64,000 bases of DNA from Pseudomonadota bacterium. Lineage in GTDB: Bacteria; Myxococcota_A; UBA796; GCA-2862545. The position numbers and the translations under genes are program-made. A model generated the notes under the pieces. That model was given only the letters and a program-made list of their open reading frames with translations, did no database searches and was not told the DNA's origin. The stretch is taken from assembly GCA_947475315.1 (NCBI GenBank), contig CANJMY010000005.1, forward strand, positions 1 to 64,000, read 5' to 3'. Of this stretch, positions 37,294 to 45,936 are shown piece after piece; position 1 is the stretch's first letter, and every line of letters begins with the position of its first letter.

Positions 37294-37728
37294 TTGGAGA
37301 ACACCTCACGGCAGGGCGGTCGGGTTCAGCGCGTGTTGGCGCGGGTCATCCCGTCCACGGTGCTGATCGGCGTGGTCGTGTGGACGCTCGTGGGCCCCAA
37401 CGGCCTGCGTGATCTCTACACGCTGTCGGAGCACGCCGACGAGGCGCGCGACCGCTGGGCCAACCTGGAGAAGGCCAACACGCGCCTGCTCCTGGACCTG
37501 CAGCGCCTGGAGCAGGATCCGATCAACCTGGAGCGCCTGGCCGCCGACCAGCTTGGCTTGGTTCGTCCGGGCACCACGCTCTACGCGTTCGATGAGCGCG
37601 ACGGCGCCGCGACCATCGTCCCGTCCACCCCGGCGACCGTGCCGGTGGTTGCCCCCGTGGCGCCCGCGGCTCCGGCAGCGGCCCCGGCCAAGCCTGAGGG
37701 CCCCCCCGCTCCCGAGCCGGCGGACTGA
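37294..37728 (+). CDS. FtsB/DivIC-like septum protein
   Basis: A 144-residue protein with a short N-terminus, one membrane helix (VIPSTVLIGVVVWTLV), a coiled coil (RDRWANLEKANTRLLLDLQR, then LEQDPINLERLA) and the FtsB-type ending AADQLGLVRPGTTLY. A Pro/Ala-rich tail follows. FtsB bridges FtsL and FtsQ in the divisome. TTG 37294, five bases after GGGAGG, is the best start; GTG 37291 is also possible. A link to the ExbB-ExbD pair is positional. Confidence 0.78.
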   Translation: MENTSRQGGRVQRVLARVIPSTVLIGVVVWTLVGPNGLRDLYTLSEHADEARDRWANLEKANTRLLLDLQRLEQDPINLERLAADQLGLVRPGTTLYAFDERDGAATIVPSTPATVPVVAPVAPAAPAAAPAKPEGPPAPEPAD

Positions 37729-37731
37729 CGA

Positions 37732-38334
37732 TTGATCCCTGACGACCTGCTGCAGCGCCTGGTGTTCGACGGGTCCGAGGCGCACCTGCTGCTGCGGATC
37801 CTGGTCGGTGTGGTCGCGTTCGCCGTGCTGTTGCGTCGCGACGCGCTCGGTGAGTCCGCGGCGCGCATGGGGGCGGCGGTGGCGGTGGGCGTGGTGACGT
37901 TCGCCTCGCTCCCGATCGTCGACACCTCGGCGCGCCTGGGGCACCCTGTCGGTGGATTCGGTGTGTTCGCGCTCGCGGCGTCTCTGCCGCTGTGGGTCGA
38001 ACTGGTCTCGCCGGCGCTGATGCTGGGCCTGGGTACCGCGGCCCTGATGCTTCAGCTTGTGGCCGCGCTCGGCGCCGTGGGCGTGGTGCCTCCGGGGGCC
38101 GCGTGGGCCGGGATCGTCGCGGTGGGCGGCGCGTTGGGCGCGGTGCTGCACGGTCGCGCGCCTGGCGTGACGTCCGTGTTGGCGGCGTCGGGTGCCGCGG
38201 CGTGGTCGCTGGGTCTCGGCGCGCAGCCGGTGGCGATCGGCGTCGCGATGGCGCTCGGGCTCGCGGTGAACGACCTGCCCCGTCTGACCCGCCGCGCGAT
38301 CGGCAAGGAGACCTCGTACGAGGTTGGCCGCTGA
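37732..38334 (+). CDS. polytopic membrane protein of unknown function
   Basis: A 200-residue protein made almost wholly of hydrophobic, Ala/Gly/Val-rich segments, about five or six membrane helices, with a basic loop near the end (PRLTRRAIGKETSYEVG). No motif is recognised. The start TTG 37732 follows the preceding stop by 3 bases and lacks a clear ribosome site. It is probably in the same operon as the FtsB-like gene. Confidence 0.65.
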   Translation: MIPDDLLQRLVFDGSEAHLLLRILVGVVAFAVLLRRDALGESAARMGAAVAVGVVTFASLPIVDTSARLGHPVGGFGVFALAASLPLWVELVSPALMLGLGTAALMLQLVAALGAVGVVPPGAAWAGIVAVGGALGAVLHGRAPGVTSVLAASGAAAWSLGLGAQPVAIGVAMALGLAVNDLPRLTRRAIGKETSYEVGR

Positions 38335-38423
38335 AGGCCCGCGCATGACGTCGCGCCGGTGGTCGCGCCGGGGCGCCTGGATTAGAATGGCCGCACGTCG
38401 GTCTACGGTTCGGGGGTTGCAGG

Positions 38424-38756
38424 ATGGACAGCACGATGCTCATGCTCCTTGGTGTGCTCGCAAGCGTTCTGTGCGTCGCCTCGGCCGTGCTGCTGGTCGT
38501 GGTCGCCGTGGTCTACAGCCGTCGCCCCAAGGCGCCGCAGGCCGCGCCGCCCAAGGTCGCGCTTCGCCCGGCGCCGGCGCCGGTGTCTCCGATCGACATG
38601 CCGCTCTCGGACGACGGACCCGTGGACCATGACGAGCCCGTGATCGTCAAGCCGCCGGCGCCTGCGCCCACGAACAACGCCGCCGCGCGTCGCAGCGCGG
38701 GCGCCACCATCATCGCGTTCGACGAGCCGGACGACGAAGACGACGACGGCAAGTAG
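38424..38756 (+). CDS. small single-helix membrane protein with acidic tail
   Basis: A 110-residue protein: one membrane helix near the N-terminus (LLGVLASVLCVASAVLLVVV), an Ala/Pro-rich middle and an acidic end (DEPDDEDDDGK). GGGGGTTGCAGG precedes ATG 38424. TAGAAT at 38383-38388 could be a -10, but no good -35 is seen. The next gene begins 9 bases after its stop. The function is unknown. Confidence 0.65.
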   Translation: MDSTMLMLLGVLASVLCVASAVLLVVVAVVYSRRPKAPQAAPPKVALRPAPAPVSPIDMPLSDDGPVDHDEPVIVKPPAPAPTNNAAARRSAGATIIAFDEPDDEDDDGK

Positions 38757-38765
38757 GCGCACCGC

Positions 38766-39488
38766 GTGATCAGGCTGCACCCGGCGGTGGAGGTCATCCC
38801 CGCGTCTGTCGAGTCTCCGCCAGTGATCCTGTGCTGTGAGCACGCGTCGAACGCGCTGCCCGCGGGCTGGCAGTGGCCACAGCGAGACCTCCGCCTAGTC
38901 GGGATGCACTGGGCGATCGACCTCGGGATCGCCGATCTGACGCGCGCGCTCGCGCTGCGCCTGGGCGCGCCCGCTGTGCTCGCGCGCTTCTCGCGCCTGC
39001 TGATTGACGCCAACCGCCCGCTCGACAGCGACACGCTCATCCGGTCCGTCGCCGACGGCCAGCGGATCGGCCTGAACACCGACGTCACCGCCGAGGACCG
39101 CCAGCGGCGCATCGACGGCTGGTACACGCCCTACCATGAGGCGCTCGACGCCACGATCGCCGCCAACCCCGGCGCCACCGTGCTCGCCATGCATAGCTTC
39201 ACGCCGCTCTACGAGGGCCAGCCCCGCGCGGTCGAGATCGGCGTGCTCTTCGACGACGACGAGGCGCTCGCCCACAAGGCGTTCAAGGCGCTCCAGGGCC
39301 GCGGCTATGATGTGCGCCTGGAAGAGCCCTGGTCCGGCCGCGGCGGCTTCATGTTCAGCCCGCAGAGCCACGCGCGCCGGCACGGTCGGCGAGCGCTGGA
39401 GCTGGAGCTGCGCCAAGACCTGCTGCTCGACGCCGCCAAGGCGCACGATCTCCTGGGCCTGGTCGAAGAGCTCGCCGACGCGCTCTAG
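38766..39488 (+). CDS. N-formylglutamate amidohydrolase-family protein
   Basis: A 240-residue protein. Motifs are ILCCEHASNALPAG, MHWAIDLGIADLT, FSRLLIDANRP, GWYTPYHEAL and AMHSFTPLYEG, the conserved order of the FGase/HutG-like family, which hydrolyses N-formylglutamate or similar amides in His breakdown. No hut genes are nearby, so the substrate is open. Start GTG 38766 is 9 bases after the small membrane protein gene. Confidence 0.88.
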   Translation: MIRLHPAVEVIPASVESPPVILCCEHASNALPAGWQWPQRDLRLVGMHWAIDLGIADLTRALALRLGAPAVLARFSRLLIDANRPLDSDTLIRSVADGQRIGLNTDVTAEDRQRRIDGWYTPYHEALDATIAANPGATVLAMHSFTPLYEGQPRAVEIGVLFDDDEALAHKAFKALQGRGYDVRLEEPWSGRGGFMFSPQSHARRHGRRALELELRQDLLLDAAKAHDLLGLVEELADAL

Positions 39489-39495
39489 GGCGGGG

Positions 39496-39522
39496 GCTGC
39501 GCGGCCTGATCGGCAGCGCAGC
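39496..39522. terminator. possible bidirectional terminator hairpin
   Basis: GCTGCGC (39496-39502) pairs with GCGCAGC (39516-39522), with an inner GCC/GGC pairing, between convergent genes. No U-run is present. Confidence 0.35.
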
Positions 39523-39603
39523 GCCGCGTCGGGCGTCCCGGCGCGCGGCGCGTCGACCGTGGCCTGAGCGCGAGGCTGTGCGCGCGCCGCCCATGGGCTC
39601 TGA

Positions 39604-40605
39604 TCAGCCGCCGATCTGGTCTGCCAGCGCGCGGAGCTTGGTGCCGTCCTTCACGACCGCGCCGATCTGGCCGACGGTGGCGGCGGCGACGGCGGAGGCG
39701 AGCGTGCCACAGCGGGCGGGATCCCAGCCGTGCACCACACCGTACAGGTAGCCGCCGGCGTAGGCGTCGCCCGCGCCGGTGGTGTCGAGCGCGTGGACCG
39801 GCGTGACGCCGATCTCGTAGCGCTCGCCGTTGTGCACGACGATCGACCCGCGCGAGCCGAGCTTCACGATGACCGTGTTGAGCTTGGCGTCGCGGGCGAT
39901 GATCTCAGCGGCGTCCTCGGGGGCCTCGCCGGTCAGCGCGCGGGCCTCCTCGGCGTTGAGGAACACGATGTCGGCGTAGGTGGCCAGGTAGTGCCACAGG
40001 CGCTCGCGGATGGTGACGACGACGAAGGGGTCGGCCGCGTCGATCGAGACGAGCGCGCCGCTGGCCTTGGCGACCTTCATGGCCTCCTCGACCACGGGGA
40101 GCATGGGGCCGTCGAGCATGGTGTAGCCCTCGAAGTGGGCCACGCGCGACGACGCGAGGTCGTCCGCGTACGCGCCCAGCGAGGGGAGCGCCACGGCCGC
40201 GCCCAGGTCGGTGAGCATGGTGCGCTCGGCGTCTTCGGCCGACACGATCGCTAGGCACTTGCCGGTGGGCAACTCGCCGTTGACGTGCAGCCGGTGCACG
40301 CCACACGCGTCGATCATGCGCTCCGCGTAGACCTCGCCGAGCGTGTCCGCGCCGACCTGACCGCAGTAGACCGCGCGCGCGCCGAGGCGGCCCAGCGTGG
40401 CGATGGTGTTGGAGCACGACCCGCCCGACTCGAGCGCGACGCCGTGGTCCTTCACACGCTCATAGGCCGCGTGCCAAGCCTCGTGCTGCACGAGGTGCAT
40501 GGTGCCGCGTACGAGGCCCAGCTCGTCGAGCAGGCTCTCCGCGTTGGGCACTACGACGAGCGCGTCCATCAGCGCATTGCCAAGACCGGCGACGTCCCAC
40601 CGCAT
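39604..40605 (-). CDS. PfkB-family carbohydrate/nucleoside kinase
   Basis: A 333-residue ribokinase-fold enzyme. The N-terminal glycine pair is in SGGSCSNTIATLGRLG, and the C-terminal signature DTTGAGDAYAGGYLYG holds catalytic Asp280. The general layout resembles bacterial adenosine kinase-like proteins (VAGLGNALMDALV, then FLNAEEARALTG), but substrate choice cannot be read from sequence. ATG 40605 has GGAG six bases upstream. It follows trxB by 59 bases on the same strand. Confidence 0.92.
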   Translation of the reverse strand: MRWDVAGLGNALMDALVVVPNAESLLDELGLVRGTMHLVQHEAWHAAYERVKDHGVALESGGSCSNTIATLGRLGARAVYCGQVGADTLGEVYAERMIDACGVHRLHVNGELPTGKCLAIVSAEDAERTMLTDLGAAVALPSLGAYADDLASSRVAHFEGYTMLDGPMLPVVEEAMKVAKASGALVSIDAADPFVVVTIRERLWHYLATYADIVFLNAEEARALTGEAPEDAAEIIARDAKLNTVIVKLGSRGSIVVHNGERYEIGVTPVHALDTTGAGDAYAGGYLYGVVHGWDPARCGTLASAVAAATVGQIGAVVKDGTKLRALADQIGG

Positions 40606-40664
40606 GCGAACTCCAGGGCTCATAAGGTTGACGGGCCCTGGGCTACGGCGGCGGGGGCGTTCCG

Positions 40665-41600
40665 TCAACCGCCGTGCGACTGCGCCTCAAGCCAGCGCTC
40701 GCAGTCGAGCGCCGCCATGCAGCCGGTGCCGGCGGCGGTGATCGCCTGCTTGTATACGTGATCCTGTACGTCGCCCGCCGCGAACACGCCGGGGACGCTG
40801 GTGTAGGTGCTGCCGGGCTTGGTGAGCACGTAGCCGTTCTCGTCGACGTCCAGTTGGCCGGTGAACGGGCCGGTGTTGGGCGTGTGGCCGATCGCCAGGA
40901 AGAAGCCGGTGACGGGCAGGGTGTGGGTCTCGTTGGTGACGAGGTTGCGCAGCGCGAGGCCGCTGACCTTCGCTTCGCCGAGGACGTCCTCGACCACCGT
41001 GTTGTAGATGATCTCGATCTTGGGGTTGGCGAGCGCGCGCTCGATCATGATCTTGCTGGCGCGGAACGAGTCGCGGCGGTGGATCAGGTAGACCTTGGAC
41101 GCGAACTTGGTGAGGAAGGTCGCCTCCTCCATGGCGGTGTCGCCGCCGCCGACCACGGCGATCTCCTGCTGCTGGTAGAAGAAGCCGTCGCAGGTGGCGC
41201 AGGCGCTGACGCCGCCGCCGCTCTGCTGGAGACGCTTCTCGTTGGGCAGGCCGAGGTAGCGGGCGCTGGCGCCGGTCGCCAAGATGATGGCGTCGGCCAG
41301 GATCTCGCCGCCGTACTCGGTCTTGAGCTTGAACGGGCGCTGCGACAGGTCCGCCCTCTGGATGGTGTCGATCACGATCTTGGCGCCGAAGCGCTCGACC
41401 TGGGCGCGCATGGCCTCCATGAGGTCGGGCCCGGTGACGCCGTTGGCGAAGCCGGGGAAGTTGTCCACCTCGGTCGTCGTGGTGAGCTGACCGCCGGGCT
41501 GCTCACCCTCGTAGACGGTCGGCGGCATGTTCGCGCGCGACAGGTAGAGGGCGGCGGTGAGACCGGCGGGGCCGGAGCCGAGGACGACGATGTTGGACAA
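40665..41600 (-). CDS. trxB: thioredoxin reductase
   Basis: A 311-residue flavoprotein that passes electrons from NADPH to thioredoxin. It has the FAD motif VLGSGPAGLTAALYLSRAN, a GGQLT motif, the redox pair in CATC (Cys134, Cys137), the NADPH motif VVGGGDTAMEEATFL and the final PGVFAAGDVQDHVYKQ. The start is TTG 41600, with GGAG five bases upstream. An open frame runs further upstream but contains no TrxB homology. Confidence 0.95.
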   Translation of the reverse strand: MSNIVVLGSGPAGLTAALYLSRANMPPTVYEGEQPGGQLTTTTEVDNFPGFANGVTGPDLMEAMRAQVERFGAKIVIDTIQRADLSQRPFKLKTEYGGEILADAIILATGASARYLGLPNEKRLQQSGGGVSACATCDGFFYQQQEIAVVGGGDTAMEEATFLTKFASKVYLIHRRDSFRASKIMIERALANPKIEIIYNTVVEDVLGEAKVSGLALRNLVTNETHTLPVTGFFLAIGHTPNTGPFTGQLDVDENGYVLTKPGSTYTSVPGVFAAGDVQDHVYKQAITAAGTGCMAALDCERWLEAQSHGG

Positions 41601-41688
41601 GGGGACTCCAAGGGAGGTGCCGAGGGTAAGCACCCCCTCCGCGTGCGGCAATCGCGTGGGATGTGGTACGTTGTGTTCGGAGGTCACG

Positions 41689-42051
41689 ATGCGCTGGTTT
41701 GCCGCCCTGCTGCTGATCTCCATGTCCGGAACGGCGCTCGCGGGCGACGCGCCCAAGCTCCCAGGCGAGTTCCACCTGGCCACCACGCTCGACCGACCGG
41801 CGCCGACGCCGTGCACGGGCCACTTGAGCAACTCGACCGCGCTGTGCGACGTGACCTTTCGGCTGACCACGACCGCGGCGGTGATCCTGCTCGACGGGCT
41901 GCTGCCGGTGGAGCGTCGGCTGACGCCGTTCTCCGGCCTGCTCCCGCCGCCGGGCACGCGCACGGACGCGCCGGGCACGTGGGTGACGGGCTTCTCGTCC
42001 GATCCCACCTTCGTCGGGCTCGGCAAGTTCCAGCTGCGCGACGGGCGATAG
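41689..42051 (+). CDS. small secreted protein of unknown function
   Basis: A 120-residue protein with a signal peptide (MRWFAALLLISMSGTALAG). The mature part has two Cys (PCTGHL, ALCDV) that might form a disulfide. GGAGG lies five bases before ATG 41689. It is divergent from trxB, sharing an 88-base upstream region. No family is recognised. Confidence 0.7.
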   Translation: MRWFAALLLISMSGTALAGDAPKLPGEFHLATTLDRPAPTPCTGHLSNSTALCDVTFRLTTTAAVILLDGLLPVERRLTPFSGLLPPPGTRTDAPGTWVTGFSSDPTFVGLGKFQLRDGR

Positions 42052-42061
42052 CGCCGGACGG

Positions 42062-43969
42062 CTAGGGCGGCGGCGCCACGGCGGGGCCCCACACGGCGGC
42101 CGTCGCCAGATCCAAGGGCAGCGCGCGGCGCGCGGCGATCTCCGCCGGCGTGCGACGGCGACCCTCGACCGCGTCCCACACGAGCTCGGGGAGCGCGCCC
42201 GTGGCGTCGACCTCGATGGACAGGCGACGGGCCTGCCGGGCACGCGCGAGCGAGCGCTCCCCAGGCGCCTTCCACCACGCGATCTCCAGCAGGCCGCGCG
42301 CCTGCTCAGGGCGATCCCAGGCGTCCAGCGTGTCGGCCACGGCGACGACCACCGCGGGTGAGTTGTCGCCGTGCAGCATGCCGTCCAGTCGCGCGTCTCC
42401 ATCGGACACGGCGTCGGGGTACCAAGCCAGGATCTTGGCGAGCAGCGCGCGATCCTTGGCCGGGACGACGGCGTCGGTGGCGGCGTCGGCCAACGCGGCG
42501 ATCGCCTCTCGGCCCAGGCCCTCGTCGGCGAGCGCGGCGGCCAGCGCACGGCGGGCCTCGCGGTTGGACGGGTCGGCGTCGAGCTTGGCCTGGACCGCGG
42601 CCAGGGCGGGCGGGTCCCAGCGGGTGGCCGCGAGCAGCCGATCGCGCAGCGGCTCCAGGTGCCCCGCGTTGGCGACGTCCGACTCCCAGACGGCGTCCAC
42701 CGCGTGTCGGCCGCGGACCGCGCCGAGCCAGCGCAGTACACGCGGCGGCGTGGTCGGCAGTGAGCCGTCGACCCTCAGGGCGGGCTGCCCGGCGAGCTTG
42801 GCGGGGACGGGATCTCCGAGCTTGGCGTCCGGGTAGGCGGCCAAGACGCGATCCCGCCACTTGGCGTGACGGTCTTGGAGCGTCTGCGGTCGGTCGGTCA
42901 GCTCCTCGTTTACGGACCAGGCGCGCGCGGCGAGCGGCGACACCCAGCCCACGTCGCCCGACTCGGTCGCGCCGCGCTCCCATCCGGCGGGGACAAACGC
43001 GTGCACCGGGCCCGCGTCCACGACCGGCGTCACGCGGCCGCCCGACTTGCGGCTGATCGCGAACGCGGTCGCCTCGGCCTCCGGGCGGATCGCCTCGATC
43101 GACGGCCCGAGCAGGCCCAGCCCGAGCAAGACGGCGATCAGGACGGCCGTGGTGCCGCGGCGCCACCGCACGGTGCGCCCGACGTAGCGATCCATGCCCG
43201 GCGGCGACACGACCATCGCCAGCGGGCCGCCGACCAGCGCGCCGCCCAGGTGCGCCCAGTTGTCGGCGCCCTCGTTGCCCATGAAGCCCATCACGAGCAT
43301 CAGCGCGACGTAGGGGAACAGCGCGAAGCCGAACACCCGGCGCGCGCTCTCCGGCAGGATCTCGGCGCGGGTCAGGCCGAACACCACGCAGGCCGCGACC
43401 AACCCGAACGCGCCGCCGGACGCGCCGAGCGACGGCGTGTAGGGCGCAGCCGCCATCGACAGGAAGCTGCCGCCCGCCACCGACATCCCGTACAGCCAGA
43501 TCATCGTGCGCCAGCCGAGGGCGCGCTCCAGCTGGTAGGCGACGTAGGCGAGCCAGACCATGTTCGGGAGCGCGTGCGTGAGCAGGTCCGTGTGGATGAA
43601 GCCCATGGTGATGGGCCGCCAGATCTGCGCGTCCTCCAGCGTGGGTGCGTCCCACTTGGTGAAGCGCGTCTCCAGGAAGTTGGCGAACGACCCCGTCTGC
43701 GCCCACCACACCAGCCGGATCTGCAGGCCGATCAGCAGCGCGGTGGCGATCGGCGGACCGCCCGAGGCCTGCGCGCGCTCAAAGGCGCCCACACCCGACG
43801 ACGCCAGCTGTCGAAACGACTCCAGCGAGTCCGCCCGCACCCACGCGCCGCCCGTCAGCGCCGCGCTCCGCACGAGCGCGTCATGCGGGACCTCGCCGCG
43901 ACGAACGCGGTCCTCCCACGCGCTCCAGTCGAGCGTGAGGACGTGGTCCCCGGTGCGGATCTCGACCAC
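42062..43969 (-). CDS. rhomboid-family intramembrane serine protease with C-terminal extension
   Basis: A 635-residue protein. The N-terminal 65 residues are soluble and basic. A six-helix rhomboid core holds catalytic Ser184 in GASGGAFG and His240 in NWAHLGG, with ALPNMVWL before them. About 340 residues follow, with TPR-like helices (NREARRALAAALADEGLGRE) and other segments outside the membrane. Such length is much greater than a minimal rhomboid. Substrates are unknown. Start GTG 43969 directly follows the pcs stop, so the genes are joined. Confidence 0.9.
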   Translation of the reverse strand: MVEIRTGDHVLTLDWSAWEDRVRRGEVPHDALVRSAALTGGAWVRADSLESFRQLASSGVGAFERAQASGGPPIATALLIGLQIRLVWWAQTGSFANFLETRFTKWDAPTLEDAQIWRPITMGFIHTDLLTHALPNMVWLAYVAYQLERALGWRTMIWLYGMSVAGGSFLSMAAAPYTPSLGASGGAFGLVAACVVFGLTRAEILPESARRVFGFALFPYVALMLVMGFMGNEGADNWAHLGGALVGGPLAMVVSPPGMDRYVGRTVRWRRGTTAVLIAVLLGLGLLGPSIEAIRPEAEATAFAISRKSGGRVTPVVDAGPVHAFVPAGWERGATESGDVGWVSPLAARAWSVNEELTDRPQTLQDRHAKWRDRVLAAYPDAKLGDPVPAKLAGQPALRVDGSLPTTPPRVLRWLGAVRGRHAVDAVWESDVANAGHLEPLRDRLLAATRWDPPALAAVQAKLDADPSNREARRALAAALADEGLGREAIAALADAATDAVVPAKDRALLAKILAWYPDAVSDGDARLDGMLHGDNSPAVVVAVADTLDAWDRPEQARGLLEIAWWKAPGERSLARARQARRLSIEVDATGALPELVWDAVEGRRRTPAEIAARRALPLDLATAAVWGPAVAPPP

Positions 43970-44698
43970 CTAGGCGCCCGCGGAGCGACGCTGCGTCTGC
44001 CGGTGGTGCACGCCGGAGAGGATCCAGTAGTAGGCGGGGTAGGCCATGGAGATCCAGCCGAGCTGCCGCGCCCACGCCGTGGCGGGGTTGAGCGACATGG
44101 CGATCACCATGAACATCCAGATGAAGCCCGCGCCCACCGTCACCGGCATCATCAGCTTGGTGCGTGACGGGTAGACGTAGTGGATGGGGATGAAGATCAT
44201 CGCCGACAGCACGATCAGGCTGCCGACCGTGACCCACATCGGGGCCTGCAGCACGTACAGGTAGAGCACCAGGATGTTCCAGTAGGAAGGGAACCCGACG
44301 AACGCGTCGTCGGTCTTGGCGCGCTCCTGGCAGAAGCCGTAGCCGGAGGCCATGAGCGGCACGACCACGATCCAGCCGATGTCGCGCGGGACCAGGCCGA
44401 GCGCGGGGACCGCCATCATCGGCAGCGCGACGAAGTGCAGGTAGTCGACGATGTCGTCGAGGCGGCGGCCGCTGAACTCGGGCGTGACCTCCTTCACGTT
44501 GAAGCGCCGCGCGAAGAAGCCGTCGGTGGCGTCGATGAAGCAGGCCAGCGTGGCGAGCAGGAAGAACGCCGAGGCGTCTCCGCGCACGAGGGCGTCGCCG
44601 CAGAAGTAGGCGAGCGGCAGGCCGAGCGCGGTGTAGAGGTGCACCGACCAGGCGGCGGCGCGGGCTCCGAGCGAGTGCTGGGCGGCGGAGTCGGCCAT
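43970..44698 (-). CDS. pcs: phosphatidylcholine synthase, CDP-alcohol phosphatidyltransferase family
   Basis: A 242-residue multi-helix membrane enzyme. The CDP-alcohol motif is DG(59-60)FFAR then G77 RRL D81 DIV D85. The wider spacing and the segments RFNVKEVTPEFSG and FVGFPSYWNIL match Pcs, which condenses CDP-diacylglycerol with choline. The pattern is clear by eye, but phosphatidylserine or other synthases are alternatives. ATG 44698 is chosen over a TTG one codon earlier. It sits directly before the rhomboid gene. Confidence 0.82.
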   Translation of the reverse strand: MADSAAQHSLGARAAAWSVHLYTALGLPLAYFCGDALVRGDASAFFLLATLACFIDATDGFFARRFNVKEVTPEFSGRRLDDIVDYLHFVALPMMAVPALGLVPRDIGWIVVVPLMASGYGFCQERAKTDDAFVGFPSYWNILVLYLYVLQAPMWVTVGSLIVLSAMIFIPIHYVYPSRTKLMMPVTVGAGFIWMFMVIAMSLNPATAWARQLGWISMAYPAYYWILSGVHHRQTQRRSAGA

Positions 44699-44760
44699 CA
44701 AGGGATCCGGGGTGGCGGGGGAGGGACCGGCGCGTTTGGCTCGTTAACGTGGGACCTTGA

Positions 44761-44787
44761 GGGCGTCGCCCGAGGGCTCAAACGCCC
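44761..44787 (-). terminator. possible terminator hairpin after queG
   Basis: GGGCGT (44761-44766) pairs with ACGCCC (44782-44787), with inner GCCC/GGGC pairing. It lies right after the queG stop in the direction of transcription. No U-run is present. Confidence 0.38.
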
Positions 44788-44788
44788 G

Positions 44789-45901
44789 TCAGCCGCCGTG
44801 GGGGCGGCCCACGGACGCGGTCGGGACGGCGCCTTCGCGCACGGCCATGATCTCGGCCCGCACGGTGTCGCTCGGGTCGTCCTTCGGGACGGGCGCCCCC
44901 AGCCTCGCGAGCGCCCACACCGCGGCCCCGCGCACCACCTCGTGCGGGTGCTGGAGCGCCACGCGCGCCGAGTCCACGCCGCCCTCGTCGCCCAGGTTGC
45001 CCAGCGCGATGAGCGCGTTTCGCTTGAGCCCGTGCGCCTTCGGCCTGCGCAGCGGGGTGCCGGTGAAGCGTGTCATGAGCGCCTCGTCGGGTGCCGCGAT
45101 CACCTCGTCCAGATCGAGCCAGGCGTGGCGAGGCATCAGGTCCGCCTCCTCCGGATCGGGCGGGGCGGCGTTGTGCGGGCAGACCTCCTGGCACACGTCG
45201 CAGCCGAACACCCAGCGGCCGAACCCCTCGCGCAGCGCGAGCGGCGGCAGGCCCTGGGCCTCGATCGTCCAGTAGGCGAGGCAGCGTCGCGCATCCAAGA
45301 GGTGGGGCCCGGTGAAGGCCTGGGTGGGACAGGCGACCAGGCAGCGCTCGCATTTGCCGCAGTGGTCGCGCAGGGGCGCGTCCGGCTCGATCGCCACGTC
45401 GACGAACACCACCGCCAGGAACATCCAGGACGTGCGCGCGGGCAGGATCTGCACGCCGTTCTTGCCGTTGAACCCGAGCCCCGCCTCGGCGGCCCAGGCG
45501 CGCTCCAGGATGGGCGCGGTGTCGACGCCGCCCCAGTTGCGCACGCCCATCGCGCGCAGGCTGGCCCGCAGCTTGTCGAGGCGCTTGCCGACGAGGTTGT
45601 GGTAGTCGCGACCCCAGGCGTAGCGCGCGACCATGCCCGTCCTGCCGCCTGGATCGGGCGGGCGGACGTGCGCGTGCTCGACGGCCAGGACCATGGCGGT
45701 GAGGACCTCCGGCATCCGCACCCGCGGGTCGTCTCGCACGTCGAGCTGCTCACCCATCCAGCGCATGTCGCCGTGGTGGTTCGCGGCGAGCCAAGCGTGC
45801 AGGACCTCAGCGCGGGGGGTGGGGCCCACGGTGGCGAATCGGACGGTCTTGAAGCCGTGCGCCTTGGCGAGATCGGCGAGCGCGGCGCGGGATGCCGTCA
45901 T
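44789..45901 (-). CDS. queG: epoxyqueuosine reductase
   Basis: A 370-residue cobalamin- and Fe-S-dependent enzyme for the last step of queuosine synthesis in tRNA. Two 4Fe-4S binding motifs are present: CGKCERCLVACP (Cys181, 184, 187, 191) and CDVCQEVCP (Cys234, 237, 241) with Cys207. The C-terminal 60 residues look like a HEAT repeat, also usual in QueG. ATG 45901 starts it. It is divergent from the next membrane protein gene, 35 bases apart. Confidence 0.95.
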   Translation of the reverse strand: MTASRAALADLAKAHGFKTVRFATVGPTPRAEVLHAWLAANHHGDMRWMGEQLDVRDDPRVRMPEVLTAMVLAVEHAHVRPPDPGGRTGMVARYAWGRDYHNLVGKRLDKLRASLRAMGVRNWGGVDTAPILERAWAAEAGLGFNGKNGVQILPARTSWMFLAVVFVDVAIEPDAPLRDHCGKCERCLVACPTQAFTGPHLLDARRCLAYWTIEAQGLPPLALREGFGRWVFGCDVCQEVCPHNAAPPDPEEADLMPRHAWLDLDEVIAAPDEALMTRFTGTPLRRPKAHGLKRNALIALGNLGDEGGVDSARVALQHPHEVVRGAAVWALARLGAPVPKDDPSDTVRAEIMAVREGAVPTASVGRPHGG

Positions 45902-45936
45902 CGGGTTAGGTCCCCTGGAACCGTTTGGACAGGTGC

